Source: Hyphomicrobiales bacterium
GTDB lineage: Bacteria; Pseudomonadota; Alphaproteobacteria; Rhizobiales; Rhizobiaceae
Direction of reading: 5' to 3'
DNA length: 63,176 nucleotides
NCBI GenBank assembly: GCA_003963455.1
Contig: RXJA01000015.1
Span: 1 to 63,176 of the forward strand
The translations under genes were made by a program, and so were the position numbers. Shown piece after piece: positions 17,057 through 26,592 of the stretch. Each line of letters opens with the position of its first letter. Position 1 is the first letter of the stretch. The notes under the pieces were generated by a model. It saw only the letters and a list, made by a program, of their open reading frames with translations, was not told the DNA's origin and ran no database searches.

Positions 17057-19234
17057 TTGGCCCAAAAGCATGAATTGAAGCCTTCGGCGCCGTGGTATCG
17101 GATCGAAGTAGACGAGTCCGACTGGTCGAACGTGCCCGCGCGGGACCTCGTTCGCCTCTATGCGCAGATGAAGCTGATCCGGCGCTTCGAGGAAAAGATC
17201 CTCGACCTGGAGAAGGCCGGCCTCATCCATGGCCCGGCCCACGCAAGCATCGGCCAGGAGGCGGCGGCGGTAGGAGCCGTTTCGATGTTGCGCGCCTGCG
17301 ATCAGATCAACGGCACGCATCGCGCGCATCACCAGGTGCTGACCAAGTTGGTCAACGCGCAGACCGAGCCGGATTTCGACATACTTGGCCAGGACTTCAC
17401 GCCACCGATGGATGACGCCGTGTACCGCTTCATGGCGGAAATCATGGGGCTTTCGCCGGGCTATTGCGGAGGCCGCGGCGGCTCGATGCATATGCGCCAC
17501 GCGGAGTCCGGCGTGGCCGGCACCAGCGCCATCGTCGGCGGCAACATTCCGCATGCCGTCGGATACGCGCTTGCCGACGAGATCCTCGGCAGGGACGGAA
17601 TTTCGGTCGCCTTCTTCGGCGACGGCGCCTCGCTGCAGGGCGCGGCCTATGAATCGATGAACATCGCGGCCGCCTACAAGCTGCCCGTCATCTTCTTCGT
17701 CGAAAACAATCTCTACGCCGTGTCCACGCATATCGACGACGTGACGGCCGAACCCCGGATCGCGTCGCGCGGTCCGATGCTCGGCTTCACCGGCATCGAA
17801 TGCGACGGCATGGACGTGGTCGCGGTGCATCGCGCGATGTCCGATGCCATCGAGACGATCCGCGCGGGACGCGGCCCGGTCGTGATCGAAGCGAAATGCT
17901 ACCGATACTTCCACCAGAGCGGCAGCAAGGCCGGAAGCGAATTCGGCTATCGCGGCAAGGAGGAAGAGCAGGAATGGCTGAAGCGCGACCCGCTTCGCCT
18001 GGCGGAGACGCGCCTCGGCAAATTGGGGATCCTCGACAATGCCGCGCTTGCCCTGATCGATGAGCGCGTGACGACGGTCGTCCAGTCGGCCGCCAACCGT
18101 TTGACGGAAACGGCGCCGGGCAGCAACCAGCTTCGCATCCCGGACGGCCTCTGGCCCGACGCGCAATCCGTGGACACCGGCATCCTGGCGCCGCCCGCCG
18201 AGGCCGAAGGACTGAAATATCGCGAGATCGAGGATTTCGCGCCCGACGAGCTGGCGAAGGCGCGTTTCGTCACCGCCGCCGGCGAAGCGCTGGGCGCGGC
18301 GATGGCCGCCGACCCGACCATCATCGTGCTCGGCGAAGACGTTCATCGGCTGCGCGGCGGCGTGAGCGGCTTCACCCGGTCCGCCCTCGAGCAGTTTCCC
18401 GGCCGCGTGCTGGCCATGCCGATCGCCGAGAACGGCTTCACGGGGGTGGCGCTGGGCGCGGCGCTGCGCGGGCTGAGGCCCATCGTCGAAATCATGTTCG
18501 GCGATTTCTGCTTCGTGGCGGCCGACCAGATCGCCAACGGGATCGCCAAGGTCAGGCACATGTTCGGCGACGGATTTCCGGTGCCGCTCATCATGCGGGT
18601 GCGCGTTTCTCCGCACACCGGCTACGGCTCGCAGCATTCGAGCGATCCCGCGGCGCTGTTTCGGATGTTCCCCGGCTGGCACGTGGTCTCGCCGACCACG
18701 GCGTTCGACTATGTCGGACTGCTGAACACGGCGCTCAGGACCAACGATCCTGTCGCGATCATCGAGCACGTCGAATTCTACCAGCGCGAAAGCCTGATCC
18801 CCCGCGACGAGCGGGACTACTGCATCCCGTTCGGCAAGGCAAAGATCGTACGCGACGGCACCGCCTGCACTGTTCTCGCGACATCGGTCATGGTCCCCGC
18901 CGCTATCAAGGTCGCGGAAGAAACCGGCATCGATGCCGAGATCATCGACATGCGCAGCATCGGCCAGCTCACGACCGACTGGCCTCTCGTGCTCTCATCC
19001 ATCGCCAAGACAAACCGGGTCATCATCGTCGAGCAGGTCGCCAGCGGCCTTTCGCTTGGCCGCCACTGGATCGCCGAGATCCAGGCGCGCGCCTTCGACG
19101 ATCTGGACCACGAGATACTCCACGTCACCGGCAGCCTTTCGGCGCCCGTCGTTTCGGCCGTCTTGAACAAGGCCGCGCTGGGGTCCGCCGAAAAACTGCG
19201 GCAGGCGATGGAGTTGATTGCCGAAAGTGTGTGA
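17057..19234 (+). CDS. Fused alpha-beta E1 of a 2-oxoacid/acetoin dehydrogenase complex
   Basis: About 725 residues joining E1 alpha and E1 beta in one chain. The alpha half has GRGGSMHM and the thiamine diphosphate motif GDGASLQG...NN (about 188-216). The beta half, from about residue 400, has VLGEDVHRLRGGVSG, MPIAENGFTGVALGAAL and SQHSSDPAALF. The start is TTG 17057 with GGAGGA 6 bases upstream; no suitable ATG occurs before residue 38. E1 decarboxylates a 2-oxo acid, or cleaves acetoin or a similar C-C bond, and passes the acyl group to a lipoyl E2. The only E2 in the window is the lipoyl-hydrolase fusion at 46718. No E3 is present. Confidence 0.85.
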   Translation: MAQKHELKPSAPWYRIEVDESDWSNVPARDLVRLYAQMKLIRRFEEKILDLEKAGLIHGPAHASIGQEAAAVGAVSMLRACDQINGTHRAHHQVLTKLVNAQTEPDFDILGQDFTPPMDDAVYRFMAEIMGLSPGYCGGRGGSMHMRHAESGVAGTSAIVGGNIPHAVGYALADEILGRDGISVAFFGDGASLQGAAYESMNIAAAYKLPVIFFVENNLYAVSTHIDDVTAEPRIASRGPMLGFTGIECDGMDVVAVHRAMSDAIETIRAGRGPVVIEAKCYRYFHQSGSKAGSEFGYRGKEEEQEWLKRDPLRLAETRLGKLGILDNAALALIDERVTTVVQSAANRLTETAPGSNQLRIPDGLWPDAQSVDTGILAPPAEAEGLKYREIEDFAPDELAKARFVTAAGEALGAAMAADPTIIVLGEDVHRLRGGVSGFTRSALEQFPGRVLAMPIAENGFTGVALGAALRGLRPIVEIMFGDFCFVAADQIANGIAKVRHMFGDGFPVPLIMRVRVSPHTGYGSQHSSDPAALFRMFPGWHVVSPTTAFDYVGLLNTALRTNDPVAIIEHVEFYQRESLIPRDERDYCIPFGKAKIVRDGTACTVLATSVMVPAAIKVAEETGIDAEIIDMRSIGQLTTDWPLVLSSIAKTNRVIIVEQVASGLSLGRHWIAEIQARAFDDLDHEILHVTGSLSAPVVSAVLNKAALGSAEKLRQAMELIAESV

Positions 19235-19262
19235 ACCGAAAAGTGCCAGAAGGAGCATGGTA

Positions 19263-20861
19263 ATGAGACTGGGGAACTCGAAATACTGGAAGAGCCTTGC
19301 GGCGGCGACGCTGCTCGGCGGTCTAGCGGCCACGGCAATGCCGGCCGAGGCCAAGACGCTGGTCATCGCCCGCGACATGGACGTCAACTCGCTCGATTTG
19401 CACAGGAGCTGGTGCGACACCTGCATGATCTACAACGCGGCGGTCTATGACGGCCTGCTCGCGCTGGACAAGGACAACAAGCTGGTGCCGGTGATCGCCG
19501 AGAGCTGGACCGTCAACGACGACCAGACCGTCTTCACCTTCAAGCTCAATCCCAAGGCCACCTTTTCCGACGGCTCCAAGGTCGAGGCAAAGGACGTGAA
19601 GTGGTCGTGGGAGCGGCTGAAGAACATCAAGGGCAGCCCGTCCGACCTCGCCTCCACGATCGCGTCGGTGGAGACCCCCGACGCCGAGACGGTCGTCGTG
19701 AAGACCGCAGAACCGAATTCGGAGCTGCTGAACGTGCTGGCGGCGAGCTATTTCGGCGTCATCAACAGTGACGTCGCGCAATCGGAGGGCAAGGCCACCG
19801 CGGCGGCCGACGCCGCGCAGTCGGACCCGGCCGAGCCCTGGTTCCTCGCGCATTCGGTCGGCGCCGGACCGTTCGTGCTGGAATCCTACCAGCCCGGGGC
19901 GGAGCTCAGGCTGAAGCGTAATGAAAAATACTGGCGCGAACCGGCAAAGGTCGACGAGATCGTCATCCGCCAGGTCGGCGATGCCGTGGCCCAGGCCCAG
20001 CTTCTGCAGAGCGGCCAGGCCGATGTCGCCATGAACATCGACCCTGAAACGGCCAAGACGCTCACGGGCCCGAACGTGAAGACGGAATCGGCACCCTCCA
20101 ACAACTTCGTCTATATCGCCGTCAGCCCGGGCGCGGTTGCCAATCCCTTCCCGATCACGGCCGATATCCGCGAAGCCATTTCTCTCGCCATCGACCGCAA
20201 ATCGCTTGTCGATTTCACGCTGGGCGAAGGCAATGGCCGGCTGATCTCGGTGCCCTTCCCTCTGGATTTCCCGGGCGGGGCCGGACATTCGATCCCCGAG
20301 TACAGCCCTGACAAGGCGAAGGAACTGCTGGCCAAGGCGGGGCACGCCGACGGCTTCACGCTCGAGGCGACCTATCCGAAGCTCAATGTGTACGGCGTCG
20401 ATTTCACGCTGGCCATGCAGAAGATCCAGCAGGATCTGGCGGCAGTGAACATCAAGCTGGAACTCAAGCCCGTCGAGTTCCCGAACTGGCGCGAGGCGGC
20501 GAACAAGGATCACATCCCGCTCACCTTCGTCTTCTTCGCGCCCGACTTCTACGGCACGTCGCAATATGTGAACTATTTCGGCCTGGCGCCGGATTCGACC
20601 TGGGCCAAGCGCGCGGGCGCCGCCACCGACCCGTCCTTCGTTCTCAAGGACACCAAGCCGATGCTGGCCGAAGCGTTGAAATCCGCGCCTGACAAAGCGG
20701 AAAAGATCTATTTCGACATCGGCGAGAAGATCAAGGCGCAGAACATCATCATTCCGATGATCAGCCCGAACACGATCCTGGCCTATGGCAGCAAGGTCCA
20801 CGGTGTTCGCAGTTCGCCGAGCTCCAACGTTCCGCTTTACGAGATCTCGCTCGACGACTGA
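19263..20861 (+). CDS. Peptide-type ABC transporter solute-binding protein (SBP_bac_5 family)
   Basis: About 532 residues with a Sec-type signal peptide (hydrophobic core SLAAATLLGGLAATA, cleavage after AEA). The mature protein has the DppA/OppA features YDGLLALDKDNKLVPVIAESW and FKLNPKATFSDG. ATG 19263 is chosen because AGGAG lies 7 bases upstream; ATG 19257 is too close to it. It follows E1 by 28 bases and ends the operon, with no permease nearby. The DppBCDF-type importer at 41696-45646 lacks a binding protein, so this is its likely partner. The ligand could be a peptide, but this family also binds many non-peptide compounds. Confidence 0.9.
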   Translation: MRLGNSKYWKSLAAATLLGGLAATAMPAEAKTLVIARDMDVNSLDLHRSWCDTCMIYNAAVYDGLLALDKDNKLVPVIAESWTVNDDQTVFTFKLNPKATFSDGSKVEAKDVKWSWERLKNIKGSPSDLASTIASVETPDAETVVVKTAEPNSELLNVLAASYFGVINSDVAQSEGKATAAADAAQSDPAEPWFLAHSVGAGPFVLESYQPGAELRLKRNEKYWREPAKVDEIVIRQVGDAVAQAQLLQSGQADVAMNIDPETAKTLTGPNVKTESAPSNNFVYIAVSPGAVANPFPITADIREAISLAIDRKSLVDFTLGEGNGRLISVPFPLDFPGGAGHSIPEYSPDKAKELLAKAGHADGFTLEATYPKLNVYGVDFTLAMQKIQQDLAAVNIKLELKPVEFPNWREAANKDHIPLTFVFFAPDFYGTSQYVNYFGLAPDSTWAKRAGAATDPSFVLKDTKPMLAEALKSAPDKAEKIYFDIGEKIKAQNIIIPMISPNTILAYGSKVHGVRSSPSSNVPLYEISLDD

Positions 20862-21033
20862 GCGCGATCTCCTCCGCGGATACAGTTCCGCCGACAGCAT
20901 TTTGCAGATTTGCCGCGGTGGCCGGGATGACTGTCCTGGCCACCGCAATTTCTTTCCTGGCATAATCACGGCAAGGGATTCGCGCTCGAATTTCGTTGAC
21001 AAATCAAAGCCTTGATTGCACTTTTCGATAGTC

Positions 21034-21048
21034 GATAAAAATCGGCTA
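21034..21048 (+). promoter_or_regulatory. Shared TAGCCGATWTTTWTC motif, copy upstream of class IV aminotransferase
   Basis: GATAAAAATCGGCTA (reverse complement TAGCCGATTTTTATC) lies 14 bases before the GTG start at 21063. It matches the copy at 54752-54766 at 14 of 15 bases. Near-dyad flanks (TAGTC on the left, GGCTA on the right) suggest a protein-binding site. Confidence 0.4.
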
Positions 21049-21062
21049 ATGTGGAGATACTC

Positions 21063-22022
21063 GTGGCATACACCGACTTCATTTTCGACGGCTACCGCAA
21101 ACGCCTCGCCGAGCTGGAGGCCAGCGACAATCCATTCGCGAAGGGGGTGGCCTATGTCGAGGGGGAGCTTTATCCCATCCACGAGGCCCGCATCCCCATT
21201 CTCGACCAGGGATTTCTCCATTCCGACCTGACCTATGACGTGCCCTCGATCTGGGACGGGCGCTTCTTCCGCCTCGACGACCATCTCGACCGTTTCGAGC
21301 GCAGCCTCAAGCAGCTGCGGCTGCGCAGCAAGCTCGATCGCCACGGCATCCGCCAGAAGCTGGTGGAGATGGCGGCCAGAAGCGGCATCCGGGACGCCTA
21401 TGTCTGCATGATCGTGACGCGCGGCCTGAAATTCATCCGCCAGTACAGCCCCGATGAGATCGAGAACAACCTTTACCTCATGGTGCAGCCCTTCGTCTGG
21501 GTGATGGGCGAGGAACTGCAGAAGACCGGCGGCTCGGCCATCATCGCGCGCGACGTCCGCCGCGTGCCGCCCGGCGCCATCGACCCGACCGTGAAGAATC
21601 TGCAGTGGGGCGATTTCGTGCGCGGCATGCTCGAGGCGCGCGATCGCGGCGCCAACTACCCGATCCTGACCGACGGGGACGGAAACCTGACGGAGGGCTC
21701 CGGCTTCAATGTCTGCATCATCAAGGACGGCGTTCTGCGGACGCCGAAGCGCGGCGTGCTGGAAGGCGTGACGCGCAAGACGGTGCTGGAGGTCGCCAAG
21801 GCACATGGCATCGAGTGCCATGTCGAGGACGTCCCGGTGAGCGCCGCTTATGATTGCGACGAGTTGCTCTTCGTCACCACGGCCGGCGGCGTCATGCCGA
21901 TCACCAAGCTGGACGGAGCGCCGGTCGGCGACGGGGAAGTCGGTCCGCTCAGCAAGACCATCTGGAAGGCTTACTGGGAGGCCCATTACGATCCGATGCG
22001 CAGCTTCGCCATCAACTATTGA
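21063..22022 (+). CDS. Class IV (fold-type IV) aminotransferase, BCAT/D-amino acid transaminase-like
   Basis: About 319 residues; a PLP enzyme that moves an amino group between an amino acid or amine and a 2-oxo acid. The catalytic lysine is K178 in [25 protein letters not shown] is the PLP phosphate and cofactor-side motif, and [20 protein letters not shown] is the substrate-loop region. The segment before K178 resembles D-amino acid and (R)-amine transaminases as much as branched-chain ones, so stereochemistry is open. GTG 21063 is chosen because GGAG lies 6 bases upstream; GTG 21051 has no such site. It stands alone on the plus strand and ends at a strong bidirectional terminator. Confidence 0.85.
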   Translation: MAYTDFIFDGYRKRLAELEASDNPFAKGVAYVEGELYPIHEARIPILDQGFLHSDLTYDVPSIWDGRFFRLDDHLDRFERSLKQLRLRSKLDRHGIRQKLVEMAARSGIRDAYVCMIVTRGLKFIRQYSPDEIENNLYLMVQPFVWVMGEELQKTGGSAIIARDVRRVPPGAIDPTVKNLQWGDFVRGMLEARDRGANYPILTDGDGNLTEGSGFNVCIIKDGVLRTPKRGVLEGVTRKTVLEVAKAHGIECHVEDVPVSAAYDCDELLFVTTAGGVMPITKLDGAPVGDGEVGPLSKTIWKAYWEAHYDPMRSFAINY

Positions 22023-22083
22023 AAGTCCGGCCGGCGGGCGCCTCATCAGCTTAAACGGCCAACCGCAGGTCGATCAGGCGCAA

Positions 22084-22119
22084 AAAAGGCTGCGGACCAT
22101 TGAAGGACCGCAGCCTTTT
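22084..22119. terminator. Bidirectional rho-independent terminator
   Basis: A perfect 12-base stem (AAAAGGCTGCGG / CCGCAGCCTTTT) with a 12-base loop and A/T runs on both sides lies between the converging aminotransferase (plus) and RutE-like gene (minus). Confidence 0.85.
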
Positions 22120-22140
22120 GCATTTCCGGGAATGATCGCT

Positions 22141-22710
22141 TCAGGCGATCTGGCAGGCGCCTTCAAAGGCAAGTCGGGGCAGCCGCGGAAACAGGCCCGT
22201 AGGATCGCCATAGCCAAGGTTGACCAGGAAATTGCTCTTCCAGCTCGTTCCGGCGAAGAAGGCCTCGTCGACGAGACGGTTCTTGAACCCGGACATCGGC
22301 CCGGCATCGAGCCCCAGCATGCGGGCGGCGAGGATGAGATAACCGCCCTGGAGGGTGCCGTTGCGAAAGGCGGTTTCATGCGCGACGTCGGGGCTCGACG
22401 TAAACCAGGAGCGCGCGTCCGTGTGCGGGAAGAGCTCCGGCAAACGATCATAGAAGGCCTCGTCATAAGCGACGATCGCGGTGACCGGCGCCGCCATGGT
22501 CTTGGCGGAATTGCCGCTGCTCAAAGCCGGCCGCAGCTTTTCCTTGGCTTCGGGCGATCGGACGAAGACGAACCTGCCGGGCGAGCAGTTCGCCGAAGTC
22601 GGCCCCATCTTCAAGAGGTCGTAGAGCTGCCTCAGCGTGTCGTCGGAAACCGGCCTGTCCGTCCACTTGTTGTGTGTGCGGGCTTCGGTGAAAATGCTGT
22701 AGTCGTTCAT
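22141..22710 (-). CDS. Nitroreductase-family malonic semialdehyde reductase (RutE-like)
   Basis: A 189-residue FMN-binding nitroreductase-fold protein. The N-terminal [15 protein letters not shown] and the following [16 protein letters not shown] closely follow RutE, which reduces malonic semialdehyde to 3-hydroxypropanoate in uracil breakdown. None of the other rut genes is present, so here it may detoxify a semialdehyde made by one of the neighbouring aminotransferases, for example from beta-alanine. It lies 216 bases downstream of the class III aminotransferase on the same strand and ends at the bidirectional terminator. The specific substrate is inferred from the family. Confidence 0.75.
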   Translation of the reverse strand: MNDYSIFTEARTHNKWTDRPVSDDTLRQLYDLLKMGPTSANCSPGRFVFVRSPEAKEKLRPALSSGNSAKTMAAPVTAIVAYDEAFYDRLPELFPHTDARSWFTSSPDVAHETAFRNGTLQGGYLILAARMLGLDAGPMSGFKNRLVDEAFFAGTSWKSNFLVNLGYGDPTGLFPRLPRLAFEGACQIA

Positions 22711-22926
22711 TGCGATCCGCGTATCCTTGGCATGAATTCAGGCCGCCTCGCCCCATGCGACCTGGGCACGATATACCCTCCGAAGATGCAGCGCCCCGTA
22801 TCCCTCCGCGCCATGTGGAGCGGCGCATGGTTTCACGGAAACGCCGGACCGCTCCATCTCTTTGTTACCAGGCAATTCCGGGCGGAAAACCGTTTCACAC
22901 TTTTCCCGGAATTGCTCCGGTTCCCT

Positions 22927-24210
22927 TCAGCGGGCGACTTTGAGCCTTGCCAGGACGAGCGGATTCTCGTTCGCCGGAATTCGCGTACGCTCGGCCTTCA
23001 GCTCGGCGAAGGCCTGCTCGCTCGCCTTCAGCGTCTGCTCGATGTCGGCGGCCGTCATGGCCGCGTTCAGGAACATGTTGTGATAGGGGTGGAAATAGAC
23101 GCCATGCTTGAGGGCGTTCGTCACCCAGGCATAGCCGAGGCGCATATCCGGATCGTCGCGGAACAGGATCTGCGGCATCTGCGAGGGACCGGTCTGGCGC
23201 AGCGAGAAGCCGAAGGCGGCGGCCTGTTCGTCGAGACCGGCACGCAGCTTGTCGCCCAGCTCAACGGTGTGTTCCAGATATTTGGTTTCGCGGATCAGCC
23301 GCAGCGTCTCGATGCCGGCGGCCATGGGAACGGCGGAGAACCAGAAGGAGCCGGTGGCGAAGATGGAGCGGGCGGCGGCGTAGAAACGCTGCGAGCCCAT
23401 CATCGCCGAGATAGGATGACCGTTGGCAATCGCCTTGCCCCAGCAACTGATGTCGGGCTCCACTCCCAGGATCGACCATGAGCAGTCCCGCGCCAGCCTG
23501 AAACCGGCCCGCACGTCATCGACGATCAGCGGCGCGTCCACGGCATCGCAAATCTTGCGCGCGGCCTGCGCGAACGCTTGCGAGGGGATCAGCTGGTCGG
23601 CAAAAACCTCATGCTTGAACGGCGTGGCGAAAACGCCCGCGACGTCGCCGTCAGCCGATCGCACTGCGGCCTCCAGGCTCTCGATATTGTTGTATTCATA
23701 GGCGATGATCTGACGCCGCTCGTCATCGACGATGCCCGTGCGGTTCGGGGTGCACCAGGGCTGCGAGCCGTGATAGGCGCCGGTCGCGACCAGGATCTTG
23801 CGGCGTTTCGAATAGGCGCGCGCCGTCGTCATCGCCATCGACGTGGCGTCGCTGCCGTTCTTGCAGAACATCGCCCAATCCGCGTGAGACACCATCGAGA
23901 CCATGGTTTCGGCCAGTTCGACCATAAGGTGCGACGGTCCCGTCATGGTATCGCCGAGCTCCGCCTGCTTGCGCGCGGCGGACTCGATCTCGGGGTTTCC
24001 ATAGCCGAAAAGATTCGGCCCATAAGCGCTCATATAGTCGATATATTCATTGCCATCGGCATCCCACAGCCTCGCGCCACTCGCGCGGCTGAAGAACTGT
24101 GGGAAATCGGAAGGCAAAAGCGCTGTAGATTCATGGCCATACATGCCACCTGGTATGACGCGGCGAGCGCGCTCCAGCAGCTCTGAATTCCGATGATTCG
24201 ACCAAGTCAT
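22927..24210 (-). CDS. Class III aminotransferase, glutamate-1-semialdehyde aminomutase-like
   Basis: A 427-residue PLP enzyme of fold type I. The Schiff-base lysine is K259 in CWGKAIANGHPISAM. PLP contacts are visible at NGSDAT (118-123), and DDVRAGFR (231-238) carries the aspartate that binds the pyridine nitrogen. The closest architecture is HemL, but the context is not tetrapyrrole synthesis and a catabolic transaminase is more likely. ATG 24210 is chosen over a longer frame to 24336, which would include the upstream dyad. An operator-like inverted repeat, TAGCA-N11-TGCTA, lies 33-54 bases upstream. Confidence 0.85.
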   Translation of the reverse strand: MTWSNHRNSELLERARRVIPGGMYGHESTALLPSDFPQFFSRASGARLWDADGNEYIDYMSAYGPNLFGYGNPEIESAARKQAELGDTMTGPSHLMVELAETMVSMVSHADWAMFCKNGSDATSMAMTTARAYSKRRKILVATGAYHGSQPWCTPNRTGIVDDERRQIIAYEYNNIESLEAAVRSADGDVAGVFATPFKHEVFADQLIPSQAFAQAARKICDAVDAPLIVDDVRAGFRLARDCSWSILGVEPDISCWGKAIANGHPISAMMGSQRFYAAARSIFATGSFWFSAVPMAAGIETLRLIRETKYLEHTVELGDKLRAGLDEQAAAFGFSLRQTGPSQMPQILFRDDPDMRLGYAWVTNALKHGVYFHPYHNMFLNAAMTAADIEQTLKASEQAFAELKAERTRIPANENPLVLARLKVAR

Positions 24211-24505
24211 TGATGCGATACCCCTATTTGCGTTGCAGGCTATAGCAAGAAAAATATCTGCTATCAATGATGAATCCGATGGATTGCCGGCTGCTTTTCG
24301 GTTACAAAACTCGGGAGCCGAACGATGCGGACGCATTCGCCACCGCCGCAGGCCGGCTCACAGTGCCGAGCGTCCAAGGAGAAAAGCTGGTGAAAGGATC
24401 GATCGCCGGAGAAGCCAACCCTGTCTAACAAGGGGCTCCGACCTCGGCTGGCCAGCCAATGACGCGGCGTCACCGAAACTGGAAATCAAATCCAAAGGGG
24501 AATCC
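24211..24505. other. Intergenic region between divergent aminotransferase and PotD-like genes
   Basis: About 295 bases. It holds the dyad at 24242-24264 and the AAAGGGG ribosome-binding site before ATG 24506. A longer open frame in phase with the PotD-like gene reaches back to 24233, but it has no start signal and its composition is unlike a signal peptide. No other gene was found here. Confidence 0.6.
24242..24264. promoter_or_regulatory. Dyad ATAGCA-N11-TGCTAT containing the shared aminotransferase/kinase motif
   Basis: A 6-base perfect inverted repeat encloses an AT-rich centre. Read toward the minus-strand gene at 24210, it contains TAGCAGATATTTTTC (24249-24263), a 13-of-15 match to the copy at 54752. 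It lies about 39 bases from the start codon. Confidence 0.45.
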
Positions 24506-25564
24506 ATGATCACTACCAAGAATGGTTTGAGCAGACGCAGCGTGCTGAAGCTGGGCGCCGGTACGGCCGCTGCGGCTTCATTTCTTGCAATGCCGGCGAT
24601 CGGCCGGGCGGCGCCGACCTCGATCTCGGTCGCCAATGGCGGCGGCGCGCTGGGCGATGCGTTCAAGGCCGCATGTTTCGACACCTTCGAGAAGAAGACC
24701 GGCGTCAAGATCATCAGCGCCCCCTACATGGAAGGTGCCCGGCTGAAGGCGATGGTCGAGGCCGGCGCGGTCGATATCGACGTCACCGACACGGATTCGT
24801 CCGAGGCGGCGCCGCTGGCCGTCGCGGGCCTGCTCGACGAGATCGACTACAGCGTCGTCCCGAAGGCGGAACTCATGGAGGGCGCCGCCACGAAGTACTG
24901 GACGTCGTGCTACATCGCCGGCTGCGTGCTGAGCTGGAACACCGATTCCAAGGATAGCCGCCCGAAGAACTGGCAGGAGTTCTTCGATCCGAAAATAAAG
25001 GGCCGCAGGACGCTCTGGAAGAACGCCGCGCAGACCATGGAAGTGGCCGCGCTCGGCGCAGGCCAGACGCTGGACAAGCTTTATCCGCTGGACATCGACC
25101 GCGCCTTCGCGATGCTCGACGGCATTCGTTCCTCCATCACCTGGTGGACGTCCGGCGCCCAGAGCGCCCAGCTTCTCGCAAACGGCGACGCCGATTTCGG
25201 CATGTGCTGGAACGGTCGCGTCGACCCGGTCAAGCAGCAGGGCGGCCCGATCGACTATACGTTCGACTACTCGCTGCACACGCCAGGCATCTGGAGCCTG
25301 CCGAAGGGCGGCCGCAACCGCGATACCGCGATGAAGTTCATCGCCCATTGCATGGACCCGGAAGTCCAGGCCGCCTTCTCCAAGCTGATCCCCTATGGAC
25401 CGACGAACGAAAAGGCGTTCGACATCCTGTCGCCGGAAGAGCGAGCGCGCATGCCGAGCTCGCCGGAGAACCGGAAGCTTTCGGTCGCGATTGACGGGGA
25501 CTATTGGCTCGAGAACGGAACCAAGATCTACGACCGCTTCAACACCTGGGTCGTGACGAAATAG
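24506..25564 (+). CDS. Polyamine-type ABC transporter solute-binding protein (PotD/PotF family)
   Basis: About 352 residues with a twin-arginine signal (SRRSVLKLG at residues 9-17, then a hydrophobic stretch and a cut near GRAA). Export of the folded protein by Tat is therefore likely. The mature part has the SBP_bac_8/PotD pattern: binding a small ligand in the periplasm, with FDPKIKGRRTLW and NGDADFGMCWNGR typical of spermidine/putrescine-type receptors. It heads the D-B-C-A ordered operon 24506-28524. Relatives also bind opines, thiamine or 2-aminoethylphosphonate, so a polyamine ligand is not certain. Confidence 0.9.
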   Translation: MITTKNGLSRRSVLKLGAGTAAAASFLAMPAIGRAAPTSISVANGGGALGDAFKAACFDTFEKKTGVKIISAPYMEGARLKAMVEAGAVDIDVTDTDSSEAAPLAVAGLLDEIDYSVVPKAELMEGAATKYWTSCYIAGCVLSWNTDSKDSRPKNWQEFFDPKIKGRRTLWKNAAQTMEVAALGAGQTLDKLYPLDIDRAFAMLDGIRSSITWWTSGAQSAQLLANGDADFGMCWNGRVDPVKQQGGPIDYTFDYSLHTPGIWSLPKGGRNRDTAMKFIAHCMDPEVQAAFSKLIPYGPTNEKAFDILSPEERARMPSSPENRKLSVAIDGDYWLENGTKIYDRFNTWVVTK

Positions 25565-25587
25565 ACGGAACCTCCCAAGACGGGACT

Positions 25588-25611
25588 GCGCGGGCAACCT
25601 GTTGCCCGCGC
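25588..25611. terminator. Hairpin after the solute-binding protein gene
   Basis: A perfect 11-base stem (GCGCGGGCAAC / GTTGCCCGCGC) with a nominal 2-base loop (in practice the end pairs open) lies 24 bases after the stop, followed by a pyrimidine-rich stretch. It probably attenuates or protects mRNA so that the binding protein is made in excess over the permeases. Confidence 0.6.
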
Positions 25612-25752
25612 GGTTCCTCTTTCCGTTCCGGTTCGCCGCTCGCCAGGTCGACGACGCCAGGTCTACGACGCTTGTGCAAGAGCCCGCCAATCTGTTGAAG
25701 TGGAAGCGCTGCCCGGAACGCCCGGATCCGCGCCTTTGGAAAAATTGACGTC

Positions 25753-26592
25753 ATGAAGCACCGCAGCTTCCTGCTTTACCTTCCCGTCGCCCTGCTGCTG
25801 ACGCCCTTCTTCCTCGCGCCGATGGCGGTGATCGGGACGGAGAGCTTCAGCGGCCAGCAGGGGTTCGGTGCGGAATACGCAAAGGTCGTGACCGACCAGG
25901 GCATCCGAACGGTCCTTTCCAACACATTCTACGTCGCCGCCATGGTGACGATCTTCTCGCTGCTGATCGGCTACCCGATCGCCTATGTGCTGGCGCGGCT
26001 CAGGGGGCGATGGGCCACCATCGGCATATTCCTGATCTTCCTGCCCTTCTGGGCGAGCACGGTGATCCGTTCCTTTGCCTGGATGATCCTTCTCGGCCGC
26101 AAGGGCCCGGTCAACTCCATCCTGGTCGGCATCGGCCTTATCGAGGACCCGATCCGCTTCATCGACAACGGGCTCGGGCTGATGATCGCCATGACCTACA
26201 TCATGGTGCCGTTCATCGTCGTGCCCATCCTCAATGGCCTGCGTGCCATCGACCCCAACCTGCCGCGCGCGGCGGCGGTGCTCGGCGCCAATCCATGGCG
26301 CCAGTTCCTGGCCGTCACGCTGCCGCTCTCCATGCCCAATGTGGCCGTCGGCTGCACGATCGTCTTCGTCACCTCGCTGGGTTTCTTCGTCACGCCGTCG
26401 CTCCTGGGTGGCGACCTGACGGTGGTTTCGATGCTGATCAGCGAACAGGCCAACAGGCTCTTGGACTGGCCGCTCGCCTCGGCGCTGGCGATCATTGTGC
26501 TTCTGCTCACCATCATCATCTTCGCGCTGCTGCGGCTCAGCCAACTGGCTTCCCGCCGCAGGGGCAAGGCGCAGGCGGGAGTGTTCGCATGA
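25753..26592 (+). CDS. Polyamine-type ABC transporter permease (PotB-like)
   Basis: A 279-residue inner-membrane protein with about six transmembrane helices; the first begins at residue 6 and contains no long leader. The cytoplasmic coupling (EAA) loop is NGLRAIDPNLPRAAAVLGANPWRQF near residue 160-185. It forms the channel with the next permease. The stop overlaps the start of the next gene as ATGA, so the two are translationally coupled. The gap of 188 bases to the binding protein holds a hairpin. Confidence 0.88.
   Translation: MKHRSFLLYLPVALLLTPFFLAPMAVIGTESFSGQQGFGAEYAKVVTDQGIRTVLSNTFYVAAMVTIFSLLIGYPIAYVLARLRGRWATIGIFLIFLPFWASTVIRSFAWMILLGRKGPVNSILVGIGLIEDPIRFIDNGLGLMIAMTYIMVPFIVVPILNGLRAIDPNLPRAAAVLGANPWRQFLAVTLPLSMPNVAVGCTIVFVTSLGFFVTPSLLGGDLTVVSMLISEQANRLLDWPLASALAIIVLLLTIIIFALLRLSQLASRRRGKAQAGVFA

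Noticed and set aside
16976..18769. A 597-residue minus-strand frame opposite the E1 gene
   Set aside because: Shadow of the strongly conserved E1 coding frame; no motif of its own.
20996..21001. TTGACA as a promoter -35 for the class IV aminotransferase
   Set aside because: No good -10 box lies 16-18 bases downstream; TTGATT at 21013 with TAAAAA is possible but weak.
19323..22046. A 907-residue open frame on the minus strand across the solute-binding protein and the class IV aminotransferase
   Set aside because: It is antisense to two clear genes, is rich in R, A, G, D and H as expected of GC-rich shadow frames, and has no recognisable domain or start signal.
21850..23481. A 543-residue plus-strand frame spanning RutE and part of the class III aminotransferase
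   Set aside because: It reads through the hairpin terminator and is antisense to both genes; composition is typical of a GC shadow.
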